Below, one piece after another: positions 46,601 through 56,222 of a DNA stretch of 64,000 nucleotides. Positions within the stretch are counted from its first letter, which is position 1. The number at the start of each line of letters is the position of its first letter. Under the pieces are notes generated by a model. The model ran no database searches and was not told where the DNA came from. It saw nothing but the letters and a program-made list of their open reading frames with translations. This DNA is from Symsagittifera roscoffensis (taxonomy: Eukaryota > Xenacoelomorpha > Acoela > Convolutidae): the NCBI RefSeq assembly GCF_963678635.1, contig NC_087064.1:62365548-62429547 (forward strand). The letters run 5' to 3'. A program made the translations under genes and the position numbers.

Positions 46601-49600
46601 CTGTCCAGGTCTCTCGCCCGAGTTTCCACTAGTAGCGTGTGTATCGCTAGTTCTGACAGTTCTGATCCCGAGGTGGAATTCCTGTCGGAATAGGTATCCA
46701 TTCCTGAGTTTCGGGAATCATTATCCGTCGAAGGTGTTGTGCTGGAGACTGCACGCTCCTCCAGATCATGTCTGTATTTCCTTCGCATCCATCTGAACTC
46801 CCCGGACAAAACCTTGTTCTCTAGGTCCTGTTTCTCATCAGGAATTTTCTCGTCTATCTCGGACTCCCCGGACCAATTCACTTGTCCCGAGTGTTGATCT
46901 TGTGATCGCTGGTTTTTCTCCTCATCCTTCTCCCCGGACAAATAGTCTTGCAGCAGATTTTGTTTTACAACTTCACCGTCTTTATCCCGGTCTACAAAGG
47001 TGACAGTTTTCTTTTGCCTGCCGCTCTCCTGTCCTTTCTGTCCGTAAGAAGTACTGGTTAAAATCTCCTGGGGTATTGAGGATACTAGTTGCTGAACTAT
47101 TGTCCTACAATCCCTCTTGTTCTCTTCGTGCTGTTGTCTGGACGGCATGATCTTCACTTTCTCACTGACTGTTAGCGATGCCACTGCTGCTGTCCACTCG
47201 GGGTCATCTCTGGTCACTTCTCTTTCTAACAATCCACCCAGTATCCGCATCACTTGTGGTGTGACTTGCACCGTTTTATCCAATAATGAGAGGCTGTTTA
47301 TATTCATGCGAGAGAGTTCTTGCTGGACCAGGTTCGAGCGCAGCAATAAATCCAAGGGGACCGGGTCCTCCCTTGACAGGATCTTTATCTCGGCTGCTTT
47401 CTCTACAGGTAACTCAGGATGCCCCGGAATTGGATGTCCAGACTTATCCAACCATCTCGTTAAGGGAAGCGCTTCATAAGTTTCTTTGTCCAGAAACGAG
47501 AATCCCTCCTTTACTTCCGCCTGATTGGCCTGCTTCTGCTCCAATCTTTCATAGAACTCAGTTTTCTTGCTGAGACTGTCAGCATTCTGATGTTTATCAC
47601 GCATCCTGTGTTCGATTATCATATGGTAGCCATCCAGTCTTACTATCCATCTACCAATATAACTCTGATCCATCGAGTAGGTCTTCAACCAGGATAACGC
47701 TCTGTTGTCCACGCGTAACTTGAAGGGAGCGCTCCCCAAGTATGCACGGTACTTCTCCACGAAGGTAACTACTGCAAACATTTCTGCTTTTGGTGCGCCA
47801 TATTTCATCTCTGTGTCACTCAAGACTTTGCTGCCGTATGCAATGGGACGGAGGACTGTTCTTCCGTTCCATTCTTGCTCTTGATGCAATATTCCTGAGA
47901 TGGCCACCACCGATGCGTCTGTGTCAAGAACATACATGCCCTTTTCTGTAGGCATGCCCAGCACTGGCGCTTCGCACAGTTCCCGCTTTATGTTCTCGAA
48001 AGCAACTTGTGCCTCATCGTTCCATTCGAACTTTTTCCCTTTGTTGCGCATCAGCTTCTGCATCGGGTACACCTTGTCCGCGTATCCTTTTATGAAATCT
48101 CGGTAGTAATTGGCAAACCCTAGGAAGCTCATGAGCTGTGTGTCCGTTCTAGGAGCTTTCCATGTCAGCACAGCCTCTACTGCTTCTGGATCTGGCCTCA
48201 CACCATGCCGGTCCACCATTCTTCCCAGGTACTTGATCGAATCCCTAAGGATTTCACATTTCGATGGTTTGCATTTCAAGCCTGCTCTTTTCATACATCC
48301 GAAGACCTCATCGAGCCGGTCAATGTGATCCTCCAGGGTCGGTGTCGCTATGACTACGTCATCCACGTAGCACATCAAGAGATTCCCGTACTTTTTGGTC
48401 ACTCCTGTCAAAGCCTGAGCCATCAGCCTTTGAAAGGTTGCTGTTGCATTGCACAAGCCGAAGGGCATCCTCTTCCACTGGTACAACCCCAATTCGCACG
48501 CGAAACCGGTTTTTTCCCTATCCCTTTTCCGCAAAGGAACCTGCCAGAAGGCAGAACCTAAGTCCAATGTGGTGAAGAACTTGGCATCACCAAGTTTAGA
48601 TAGGCTCTCGTCTATTCGCGGTATCGGGTACGCATCTTTAATCGTTACCGCGTTCAAGTAACGAAAGTCGCAACAAAATCTAAGCTGCCCCCCTTTCTTT
48701 TTCGCCATTACTACTCCGCAAGCCCATGGTGATTTCGAGGGTTCTATCATGTCGTATTCAAGCAACATTTCTATTTCCGCTCGGCACGCTTCCGATTTAT
48801 GTGGCGTCATTCGCCTTGCGCCTTCCCTGTGGGGAACGGCGCCCTCTTCTAGTTCGATTTCGTGTTCGACGAAATTACAGCAACCGATGTCCGCCTTATG
48901 TTTTGAAAATACTTCGGCGTTCCGATCTAGGAGGTCCCGCAAATTTTCAAAATCTCCCTCACCTATTTTTCCTTTTAAATGTTCTATTTCTGGCAAAACC
49001 GGTTTGTCAGAATCTAGTTCATATGACGAGGGGCGTTCCGGAAAATTCGAGCAGCTTGATAAGCCGTCGTCCGTTTCGGATTTCATTGAAAACAATTTAT
49101 GAATAGATTTTAATTCATTAATTCTCTTTAAGATTTTATCTTTATTTGCATGATAAGGACAGTCTTTCACACTATATTTCTTCGAGTTTTCTGTCTCCTC
49201 ATAGTCGGTCCTCATCGGCAAGGCGTAGCCAAGCTTTCTTCCACGCTGGATTGAAACCGTGGTGTCCAGTGTGTTCAACAACACACTGACACACAGTCCG
49301 TTTCGCGTTACCGAGAAGCTCCGGCCTAAAATCACCGAACTCTGACTATTTGGATTCGGTATTAAGCAAACCTGTTTGCTATCACTTAACGAATTTAAAT
49401 TTCTCATTCTAAAAATTGCTACTACAGCTTGTCCTGGTTGTAATTTTACCTTTCTATCCAAAAAAACTGGTACCTTATTTTCATCTGTTATTATCCTATT
49501 AATTGGTCTCTTAACATTCTTTCGGTCCGGGTTTCGAATCCGTATTAGACCGTTGTTCAAGTCAATCATCACGTCAAAATTCCTGACAAAATCTCTGCCC

Positions 49601-50559
49601 AAGATGAATTGGTCGGCGTCGTCCAGATTCTCTACCACCAGGAAGCTCATCCAAAGGTCTCGTCCTCCCATGTGAAGGACCGTTATTGGTGTTCTTCCGG
49701 CTACGTAGATAGCTCCTCGATTGGCTGCAGCCAGTCGGAGATTCGTTGGAATCAGATCTTCCCGCGTGAAGCCCATTCTTTCCCAAGTTTTTATCGGCAT
49801 CACACTCACTACCGCTCCTGTGTCCAGAAGCCCTGTGACTCCGATTTTTGTTCCGTTGGTGTCGAGCAGATGTGCTGTCACATCTGCTTCATATCCAATG
49901 TGTACTGCGTCTTGTTCCATCATGGCGTCATGGCCTATCCTGCGGACCTTGAGTTCCTCTTCTCCCAAATAGATCTGCCCTATTTGGTCATCATCTGTTG
50001 TTACATAAGTCCTGGTGTAGATGCTGATCCCATCCACGTTCAGCATCACTTGATACGGCCCATAGACTTCTAGGTAGCGTCCATGAAGTTTCTTCATGCG
50101 AGGGCCACCCGTGGTTAGTAGTGCCCTCACAGCCCTCGACTCGGTGCGTGGCTCCATCTGCCTCAGATAGTCTGCATATGTGTCCAAATGCATCAAAGTG
50201 AACTCAGATGGTTCACTCAGATTTCTGATTACCTGATGCCCTGCCACCGAGATTATCGATTGTATTTTACTTACTTGCGGTGCCATACCGAACCTCTTAC
50301 CGGAGATCACTTTAAGTTTCATATCTAAACTGCTTGGTGTTTTCGTCTCCTCGAACTCCATTGCCTCGAAGGTATTCAGTTGCTCCTGAAGCTTTTCATT
50401 TTCCAGTTCAAGTTTCACTTTTTGTTCGATCTCTTTCGTCACCAATTCCTGCTGTACTCTATTTAGAGCATCCTTTGCGGCTGCCTTATAATCGATCTTG
50501 AAGTCATCGGCCGCAGTTGCTGGTTCCGGTTCACGTGCTTCTTCTGTTACTGCTTGCAT
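43699..50559 (-). CDS. Pol polyprotein: protease, RT, RNase H, integrase, macro-like tail (2,286 aa)
   Basis: In order: aspartic protease with LLDTGA (Asp 246) and FILGRDF; reverse transcriptase at about 600-800 with PFGLCNA and the catalytic YVDD at 731-734; RNase H with DTDAS (about 880), a Glu near 935 and NADSLS (about 1000); a long charged linker; an integrase zinc finger (H..H near 1500, C..C near 1535); integrase core Asp 1569, Asp 1628, Glu 1664 (D,D-35-E); and a GPF module (WRGPF, about 1803). RNase H lying before integrase and the YVDD/GPF combination place it in Ty3/Gypsy. After an acidic region, residues about 2150-2275 resemble TARG1-type macro domains (ITADMSFRTALAADFK, GGVAALP, FLVTR, then SLPVYDPN). 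Its start overlaps gag by 29 nt in the +1 relative frame. At 2,286 residues it is about twice the usual Gypsy Pol length. All catalytic residues I checked are present. Confidence 0.95.
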   Translation of the reverse strand: MQAVTEEAREPEPATAADDFKIDYKAAAKDALNRVQQELVTKEIEQKVKLELENEKLQEQLNTFEAMEFEETKTPSSLDMKLKVISGKRFGMAPQVSKIQSIISVAGHQVIRNLSEPSEFTLMHLDTYADYLRQMEPRTESRAVRALLTTGGPRMKKLHGRYLEVYGPYQVMLNVDGISIYTRTYVTTDDDQIGQIYLGEEELKVRRIGHDAMMEQDAVHIGYEADVTAHLLDTNGTKIGVTGLLDTGAVVSVMPIKTWERMGFTREDLIPTNLRLAAANRGAIYVAGRTPITVLHMGGRDLWMSFLVVENLDDADQFILGRDFVRNFDVMIDLNNGLIRIRNPDRKNVKRPINRIITDENKVPVFLDRKVKLQPGQAVVAIFRMRNLNSLSDSKQVCLIPNPNSQSSVILGRSFSVTRNGLCVSVLLNTLDTTVSIQRGRKLGYALPMRTDYEETENSKKYSVKDCPYHANKDKILKRINELKSIHKLFSMKSETDDGLSSCSNFPERPSSYELDSDKPVLPEIEHLKGKIGEGDFENLRDLLDRNAEVFSKHKADIGCCNFVEHEIELEEGAVPHREGARRMTPHKSEACRAEIEMLLEYDMIEPSKSPWACGVVMAKKKGGQLRFCCDFRYLNAVTIKDAYPIPRIDESLSKLGDAKFFTTLDLGSAFWQVPLRKRDREKTGFACELGLYQWKRMPFGLCNATATFQRLMAQALTGVTKKYGNLLMCYVDDVVIATPTLEDHIDRLDEVFGCMKRAGLKCKPSKCEILRDSIKYLGRMVDRHGVRPDPEAVEAVLTWKAPRTDTQLMSFLGFANYYRDFIKGYADKVYPMQKLMRNKGKKFEWNDEAQVAFENIKRELCEAPVLGMPTEKGMYVLDTDASVVAISGILHQEQEWNGRTVLRPIAYGSKVLSDTEMKYGAPKAEMFAVVTFVEKYRAYLGSAPFKLRVDNRALSWLKTYSMDQSYIGRWIVRLDGYHMIIEHRMRDKHQNADSLSKKTEFYERLEQKQANQAEVKEGFSFLDKETYEALPLTRWLDKSGHPIPGHPELPVEKAAEIKILSREDPVPLDLLLRSNLVQQELSRMNINSLSLLDKTVQVTPQVMRILGGLLEREVTRDDPEWTAAVASLTVSEKVKIMPSRQQHEENKRDCRTIVQQLVSSIPQEILTSTSYGQKGQESGRQKKTVTFVDRDKDGEVVKQNLLQDYLSGEKDEEKNQRSQDQHSGQVNWSGESEIDEKIPDEKQDLENKVLSGEFRWMRRKYRHDLEERAVSSTTPSTDNDSRNSGMDTYSDRNSTSGSELSELAIHTLLVETRARDLDREVYQDPDSDRYLIPSERVFDNAADDLETIAVSKRSISLLPQKEVVRTDLQPFQQETQPLAKIWCVKMEEDTHQPNELNSQMRVMKTYLKAIYRLSDLLRAQRNDRMTSNLKRWIENGAPDKGDLEEDSYRILRQYFMQKEGRLYLNKDGIVACRRREEDKVLYKYNAIVLPQLYQTELLFRSHDQMGHQGIDKVYQRILKRFEWPGMKKACEKWVTACLSCQQVKDPRKLRFPLQSIESSEFNEVVQIDHQKICMTDSGYNQILVMIDHFTKYAEAVPCITASAEETCDHLINTWIARHGCPMTFQSDNGTACVGELTKELMRRSQVAQAHSTTYHPQTNGLVERQNRTLVSMLRVYCSRYMTDWDRYLPQVMGAYNSTQHSTTGVSPHMMLTGHEKSLPLTFFYPEYEGKKTSPQVYVREVIKRQQELNDLCRRNTQQAQARQRKRFDKKAAGAKAYSVGDYVWVFQNVIPPKGTKKLLKKWRGPFMITEVHQEGRFYRLSTGRAAHYENIKPHNPSTEDWCIPADMEEGDYLMMDPACEVNEKGTREKNDGNEVVEEGTDTPLDLDPNEQIEAEDETLPYAEEDWRDPEQTEVPKNLEPDLPFTIQTRQKDGTRQRKKYNPYVDDFVVDRMDLKKIVEEVVGLEEITVSQDIDIVDDHNDEWVDDWSKPEVEFDDEQQQSNEQDLTNLRVLEWLNEMTSNPKETSVTIQDVDRESAKYIKTERDDPSWAAQEGQLLIPASNLDLIPGMRSTGTPMDIFVRGVGVGLTHTENLIIKKLRIARETGELEAETGEEPKKPDIGRVVESYFTLPNEYSSNIILTDSDFILTNRTCAVAITADMSFRTALAADFKREYKNVEFLWKQRPGIGGVAALPPAVSQIPGKYLCFLVTRATEKQHVDPENLVLSLTRLRDFLVEMDVKELSLPVYDPNRGRLHPRELYALVHVIFSDTNIQVYLHKKYYLSIG
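43720..44120 (-). other. Putative TARG1/ALC1-type macro domain at the Pol C-terminus
   Basis: The last roughly 130 residues of Pol follow the macro-domain order: a CAVAITADMSFRTALAADFK strand-helix block, GIGGVAALP, YLCFLVTR followed by a PENLVLSLTRLRDF helix, KELSLPVYD, and a terminal VIFSDTNIQVYLH. Macro domains bind ADP-ribose, and TARG1-type members remove it from proteins. The Gly-Cys-Gly-Leu-Asp loop that carries TARG1's catalytic Asp is replaced here (VYDPNRGRL), so hydrolase activity is doubtful; binding or a structural role is possible. This is a by-eye similarity and needs a profile search. Confidence 0.55.
46798..46940 (-). repeat. Cluster of a repeated 11-mer (CTCCCCGGACA) in pol
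   Basis: Exact copies lie at 46798-46808 and 46930-46940, and a one-base variant at 46864-46874. Further exact copies are at 44310-44320 and 33540-33550, the last beside the 3' LTR where the polypurine tract should be. Within pol three of the copies encode an Ser-Gly-Glu-containing peptide (LSGE or WSGE). Extra tract-like sites could prime plus-strand synthesis, or the repeat may simply be a peptide-level repeat. Confidence 0.45.
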
Positions 50560-53305
50560 TTTCTTTGCCGCCAGCTCGCTCTTGAGGTTTGTCCTTCCTG
50601 CGTGCCTCTGCTTCGCTCAAAAGTCGAGCCTTGCTTGCTTTCACTCCTGACAAAGCTTCTTCATGCCTTGGATGCTTGATGTCTGCCACTGCATCCCAGA
50701 ATTGCGGACAATCTGATTTAAAATGACCTTCCAAGTTACAAAAGAAACACCTCGGGCCAAATTTCGCAATTACTCCTCTCATGAAATCCTCGTGATCCAA
50801 CTCTGACGCATCTTCGTCCTCGAGGCTAAAGCCTATTGCTTTCATGCCTTGTTTGTAAGCTGGGCATGCTGACACATGATGGTCTGTTGAACTGCAATTA
50901 GCACAAGAACGTCTCTTGTCCATATCATCCCTCGGTTTGTACCAATTGTTCCCTTGGTTTGCTGGTCCGTTGTTAAAACTGCCATAATTGTTCTTGTAAT
51001 ATCCAGATCTCGAAGGAGGTTTCAACAAAAGATACTCTTTTGATTTGAGCCTCAACTCCTCCGGTGTTGGCGCATTAGTTGATAGTGGTGTGTAATGCGT
51101 TGCTAGCATCGTACGAAGTTCATCATTTTTCACACCATCGATGAATTTTGAGGCTACGGCCAGGTTCATCCTTCGGTTTGACTCATCCGGTTGGCTGCGT
51201 CTTCTCAGCATTTCCAAATCATCGAGAAACTTGTCTATTGTTTCATCTTCTCGTTGCCTCTGTTTCTCGAAGCGCATCATCGCCTGGTGCCCCTGCACCC
51301 CTGATCCGAAACGGTTTAACAAGATTTCGAAGATTTTCTCAGCAGTGTCACGTTGATACTGTTTCTTAGCCATGACACAGTTCAGGGCTGTCCCTTCTAA
51401 GTTGCTGGTGAGCGCGCTGCATTCCTGTCTCTCAGACAAGTCTTCTTCCTCGAAATGCAGCTTCATTACCTCTATCCAGGTATCAATACAGCCATCAGAT
51501 TCGTCTTTGTAGCATCTTGGCTTCTTAAAGACTCTTCTGGACTTTTCACTGCGTTCATTGGTTCTAGATAACCGCGTCAGGAATGTCTCCAAAGACCTGT
51601 TCAGGGGTTCAAATGCTGTGGCCATTGTCGTAGCATCCCTTGAGTGTCCCGCTTGAGTGTCCTCACACCTCGTCGAAGGCTCTGTGTGCGGTGCATCCCT
51701 GCAATCCGAATCGCCGTAAGCGTTTCCCGCTTGGCCCACGTGACTCCTCCTCGGGCTTGCATGCCCCCTGTTGCCGGAATCACTTCTCCCAGTCGCATGT
51801 GTGCCTTGCGTTGGTCGTTCGTTAGATGTTTGTCTGTTCCCCGTTGAATTTGCTCTACTGTTCGGGACCCATGCTGCATTACCCCTTGTGGCATAGCCTG
51901 ATGAACTGCCCCTGCCTCTAGTGGATCCATACGTTTTCCTCTTTTGATGTTCATTGAAGTTCACTTTCGGCTCCCTGCTGGGACCTCCCGAATTCGGTTC
52001 TCCTTCTTTCGGTCCACTCTTGCTGCTTAGTAGCCCGTCCAACCTATCCATGATAGCCTGCGTTCGCCTCTCCATCATCGCGCCTATCTTTGTGTCAAGA
52101 GACCCAAGAGACTGCTCTTGCTGAATTCTTAACTTCTCCATGTCGGCTCTTAAGCGTAACTCCCTCTGTTCCGCCTCTCTTGTCATTCGCGACAAGTTCC
52201 TCGTCATATGTTCGTCCGTTCTTTCTTTCAAGCGTTTTTCGCTTCTGCCAACTTCTTGTCTGTTGCGGTTTATTCCTTCCCGCAGACTTTCTCTTTCAAT
52301 GTGAACTGCTCTTTCCAGTTCACTCATCCTTATCGACATCTGTTCATTTTGTTCTCCTAAACTGCCCACTATGTTGTTTAAGGCTTCCTCTAGTGCTGCC
52401 CCGTTATCCATGAGTGGCGTCACTAGTGGTGGTGTAACTCTGTCGGTCCCAGGTACCTTCGTGCTGGTAGAGATCCGGGCCTTGACTCTCTGTCTTGACG
52501 TTTTATCATTATTTATTTCAGGATCCGCTAACGCGTTGCCAAGCCCTCTGGTTCTACTCTCTTCAGGTTGTGGCTCCGAACTTGTCCTAATCGTGAAGTC
52601 CTTCGACTGGCCCGGCGTGTTTGCCTCTTTGCTTATCGTTGTCACTACACCAAATTTATCCATGGTTCCAGTCTCTCTTCCGACGTGTGCCTCACTCTCC
52701 TGGATCGAACTATTGAGACTGACTTGAGATCCAAAGTCCCCTTGCTCCTCTTCATCCTCTTCCTCCTGGGACTCCCCATCGTTTCCTGCTCCTCCTCCCA
52801 TGCTGAATGGAAAGATGTTTCCGAAGGTGTTCTTCATTCTTTCTGAGAACGATGATGAGGTTGTTTGTTTTCCAGTTCCGCTTGCCATCATAGTGTTGTC
52901 TGTCGGAGATCTTCTAGTTGCCGTTACTTCAGTTGAGATGTCGGACAGTTCCGACATCTCCTCTCGATCCAACGTCCCGGTGGAAGTGGCAAAATCATGG
53001 CCTTGTTCTACCGGAGTAGATTCACTCGCCAGCCTTCTGCCTCTCCCTTCCAGTCCATTTACTCCCTGGTTGTCGTTCATGGTATGGTCCGTATTGACCT
53101 CCACTTCTAACAGTTCTCTTCGCTCTTCTGAGGTCTTTTGACTTCTCGTTTCAACCATTCTGCCTGAAACCGTCCCCTCTTTATCGGACCGGGTTCGCTT
53201 GATCCAATCCACAAAAGGATCGATCATCGTTTTTCTTTGTTTTTCAGGTATGAATTTCCTAGAGCTATTACCTCGTTTTGGTATCCTTGACTTGTCTAAA
53301 CTCAT
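50531..53305 (-). CDS. Gag polyprotein of the giant element (924 aa)
   Basis: The N-terminal 300 residues are Ser/Thr/Glu-rich and probably disordered. A strong coiled coil spans about 310-425. A Ser/Gly/Asn-rich linker leads to a retrotransposon-Gag capsid-like helical region at about 593-765. Two CCHC zinc knuckles (CX2CX4HX4C) lie at 801-814 and 853-866, the nucleocapsid signature for RNA binding. No myristoylation signal is seen. The C-terminus is basic. The stop lies 29 nt inside pol. At 924 residues it is long for Gypsy Gag, largely because of the disordered N-terminus and the coiled coil. The start is supported by the second copy, whose gag begins with the same residues at 62059. Confidence 0.92.
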   Translation of the reverse strand: MSLDKSRIPKRGNSSRKFIPEKQRKTMIDPFVDWIKRTRSDKEGTVSGRMVETRSQKTSEERRELLEVEVNTDHTMNDNQGVNGLEGRGRRLASESTPVEQGHDFATSTGTLDREEMSELSDISTEVTATRRSPTDNTMMASGTGKQTTSSSFSERMKNTFGNIFPFSMGGGAGNDGESQEEEDEEEQGDFGSQVSLNSSIQESEAHVGRETGTMDKFGVVTTISKEANTPGQSKDFTIRTSSEPQPEESRTRGLGNALADPEINNDKTSRQRVKARISTSTKVPGTDRVTPPLVTPLMDNGAALEEALNNIVGSLGEQNEQMSIRMSELERAVHIERESLREGINRNRQEVGRSEKRLKERTDEHMTRNLSRMTREAEQRELRLRADMEKLRIQQEQSLGSLDTKIGAMMERRTQAIMDRLDGLLSSKSGPKEGEPNSGGPSREPKVNFNEHQKRKTYGSTRGRGSSSGYATRGNAAWVPNSRANSTGNRQTSNERPTQGTHATGRSDSGNRGHASPRRSHVGQAGNAYGDSDCRDAPHTEPSTRCEDTQAGHSRDATTMATAFEPLNRSLETFLTRLSRTNERSEKSRRVFKKPRCYKDESDGCIDTWIEVMKLHFEEEDLSERQECSALTSNLEGTALNCVMAKKQYQRDTAEKIFEILLNRFGSGVQGHQAMMRFEKQRQREDETIDKFLDDLEMLRRRSQPDESNRRMNLAVASKFIDGVKNDELRTMLATHYTPLSTNAPTPEELRLKSKEYLLLKPPSRSGYYKNNYGSFNNGPANQGNNWYKPRDDMDKRRSCANCSSTDHHVSACPAYKQGMKAIGFSLEDEDASELDHEDFMRGVIAKFGPRCFFCNLEGHFKSDCPQFWDAVADIKHPRHEEALSGVKASKARLLSEAEARRKDKPQERAGGKENASSNRRST

Positions 53306-54084
53306 TCTTTGTTTGTCACTTTCCTATGCCTACTCTTGACTCAATTGCTAGAGACCTTATGGTTTTATTAACAATAATAATGACACAACACAATAAATTT
53401 CACCAGATTCTATTAAATAGTGACCACGAAACCCTGTATGTTGTCAGAGTACAGTTTGTATAAAATTTATTCACACTAGCCGATTATCGGTCCAAAGATC
53501 TGGAAACTAGCACAATATGATGTTATCAGTCAATTTAAAAGATAGTGTAGTCACTACCCAATCAAGCACAGTTTAGGTTGATTTAAAATCAAAAACAAAA
53601 ATTATATTGACACAATATGAATGTATTTATAAAAAAAAACGTATGTGTCTTGTACTCTTAGTCGGTCGCAGTACAATAGTCGAACCTGTCTTTTAAAGAA
53701 AAAGCTTTCCCTGCTTGGTGCTGCACCAAACAGACAAAGATTTGAAGGCAGTAGTTTTCTCAAGTGGGCGTCTATTGCACCCACCGAGTACTGTGTTACC
53801 TATCTGCCTTCGGACTGCCCGAGCTAGACCTACTAAAATCCTCAGGGCAGTCACTTTTCCCAAAAACGTATTATGTTTCAATCCACACCAATGAGTCACG
53901 CTCTTTTTAATTTAGACTTAGTGTCGCGAATATCCGAGTTCGGACCTGTTTTGTATTAGTCTGGTTCTTTTTGAGAGGCAAGTTACCAGTGCAGTCACTG
54001 ATACCTAGCCTGTGTATTAATAACCTAATACCTCTCGCTTTTTAGTCTTTCTTTCGTTTACCTAAGTCCTTAATAAAATGATAC

Positions 54085-54250
54085 CCCTCCGGATTGGCAC
54101 AAATAGGACCCTTCCGGACTGTCAGAATATAGACCCCTCCGGATTTGGACCCCTCTGAGTTGGTTAATAGAAGACCCCTCCGGATTTGGACCCCTCCGAA
54201 TTAGCAACTATAAGACCCCTCCGGATTCGTACCCCTCCGGATTTGTAAAA
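54085..54250 (-). repeat. Dense array of a palindrome-centred motif in the leader
   Basis: About eight copies of ACCC(C/T)TCCGGATT lie in 165 bp, with exact TCCGGA cores at 54088, 54113, 54138, 54179, 54220 and 54236 and degenerate copies between. Further single copies are at about 54365, 54581, 54932, 55669 and 56074, and two lie in each LTR. The core is self-complementary. Repeat spacing is irregular (about 16-41 bp), so this is not a CRISPR array. Confidence 0.8.
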
Positions 54251-56205
54251 AGTAGCTTTTCGGAGATTTCCTGTTTTCAATCTATACCCCTCCTGATACG
54301 TTCTGCGTTGCTTTTATGCTGTTTGAATTAACTGGGAAGGGTATAGGGTACTTTCCTAGACCCCTCCGGATTGAAGTTAAGCCTCTTATTTGACAATTCA
54401 CGCTAACGGTGAAGGGTCTTATTGCTGGCCTAACTTCGGCTCGATTAAGCTTTTGCTGTGCCTTTAGCCCACCCTTTTGGTCTAGAATGGCCTAAAGTTA
54501 CTTTATTCAACCGCTATTACCTTTTGGTAGGGGTCTAAGGGTTTTTCAGAAAAATTTATAAAACGTGAAGGGTGTACCCCTCCGGATTTGTGTAATTTGC
54601 TAAAAACAATCTCAAAAAATTTTCTCGCTTACTTTTCCAAAAAAATTTCAACCCTATCAGTAAGCTCAGCTAATTTCTGATCTATTGGTACCAAGATCAA
54701 CTCAATATGCTCAGTAGTTCCAAAGTTATTAACTAAAACGTCTTTCTTGCAAACTCAAAAAATTTCTCGCTTATAGGCTCCACCTAACTTTTTCCGCAAT
54801 TCTGGTCCTTTCGACCTAAAAATTATTGATCCGAGCTCAGAAGGCTTATACTCTTCTCGTTCAATGCAAAAGACCCGATCTAAAACGCTTTTGTAGAAAA
54901 AATTTGCGAAAAACTATGCTACCTGGACCCCTCCGGATTGATGAATCCACCAAATCAAACACGTTATGTTCGATTTCTCTGCAACCCGGAAGGCTTTCGG
55001 GTAGCGGGTTTTAAAACTCGTAGATTCACTAGTGGAAGTTGTCCGAACAACTATTTTTACTGTCCTAACTCAAAGATTTCAAAAAATTTTCTAAATTTTT
55101 AGTGTTCCGTTTTCTCAAAAATCACGAAATTTCAGTTTTCGGTACCAAAATAGTTCCAACCACCTTCGAACTTAACTTAACCGGTTCTACCTAATATGGT
55201 AGTGTAGTTACGATGTAACACACTAACTTAGCGCTTTTTTCCGTTTCAAAAAATATCGATATCTCAAAAATCGCGACTTGTGGGGAGATCAAAATATTGC
55301 AATTTTGATCCTAAAAACCGGTCTGTTTTCGTTGTTTTTGACTGAAAATCGATATAAGACTATTAATATAGGCTATATAAGTAATAATATTAGTAATACT
55401 ATACCCCTCCGGGTCTGTTTAATATCCGAATTAAGGTGCTTAACTCGGATATTCGCAGTTCGGTGAAGGGTCACTACAGTGCAGCACTGTCGAGCCCCCC
55501 ACAGATTACTATCTTACTTTTTGTACCAAAAGGGATACAAAACTTGTTAACGATACCCATTAGTCGATTGTTGTTGTCGTTGAGCCCCTTCTTGTTGCTC
55601 CTTGAACTGCTTGCCGGATCGGTCTTCACCCAAGACCCTTCCGAATTGAGCGCAAATCAGCTGACCCTTCCGGATTGAGCGCAATTTATCATTAACGTGC
55701 TTAAATGCTCAAATAACCCTACAGTACAAGCCTCACAAACGGGCCTCAAAATTGATCGTAACGATCCTGACTGATATAAATGCCTGTAACAACAATATAT
55801 CTATCAACAACAAACGGGGGGGTTGAATCACATCTTGTCTGGGGGGATGATTTCTACTGATTTTTTACTTTTTTACTGTTTTTGGTTTTTTCGGTTATTT
55901 TTTATGTTTTTTGTTTTTCTTGGGTACTATACTATTTTTGTTTGGTTTTACTTATATCTTTAAGTGTTTTTGGTCACCAACCACTCAGGGGACGAGGAGA
56001 CGGCCGATCCCCCCACCCGTCCTGGTTCGTGAATTTTCGGTCTTAACTAGGTTAAAAAACTATTCACGGCAATCCGGAAGGCCTCCGCGTTCCGAACTAC
56101 CCTTCCGCCCCGGCGGTTTAGGCCTATTAAGGGCGTTAATGTGAGCATCCGCTCGGCGCGGAGTGCTCGTTAACGGTTCCGCCGGTCATGATGTTATAAA
56201 AGAAT

Positions 56206-56222
56206 AACACCCAGGAGCGCCA
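56206..56222 (-). promoter_or_regulatory. Candidate primer-binding site
   Basis: On the element strand TGGCGCTCCTGGGTGTT begins 12 nt after the 5' LTR end and is conserved in the second copy (59446-59462) although the bases just before it differ. It starts TGG, as expected for pairing with a tRNA CCA end. I could not match it confidently to a particular tRNA, and the 12-nt offset is larger than usual. Confidence 0.4.

Noticed and set aside
34328-53141. Many plus-strand ORFs opposite gag, pol and ORF3 (for example 40010-40741 and 43742-44470)
   Set aside because: They are antisense shadows of long, motif-bearing frames, with no recognisable domain of their own.
54085-54250. Motif array as a CRISPR array
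   Set aside because: Repeats are about 12 bp and degenerate with irregular short spacing, inside a eukaryotic retroelement leader.
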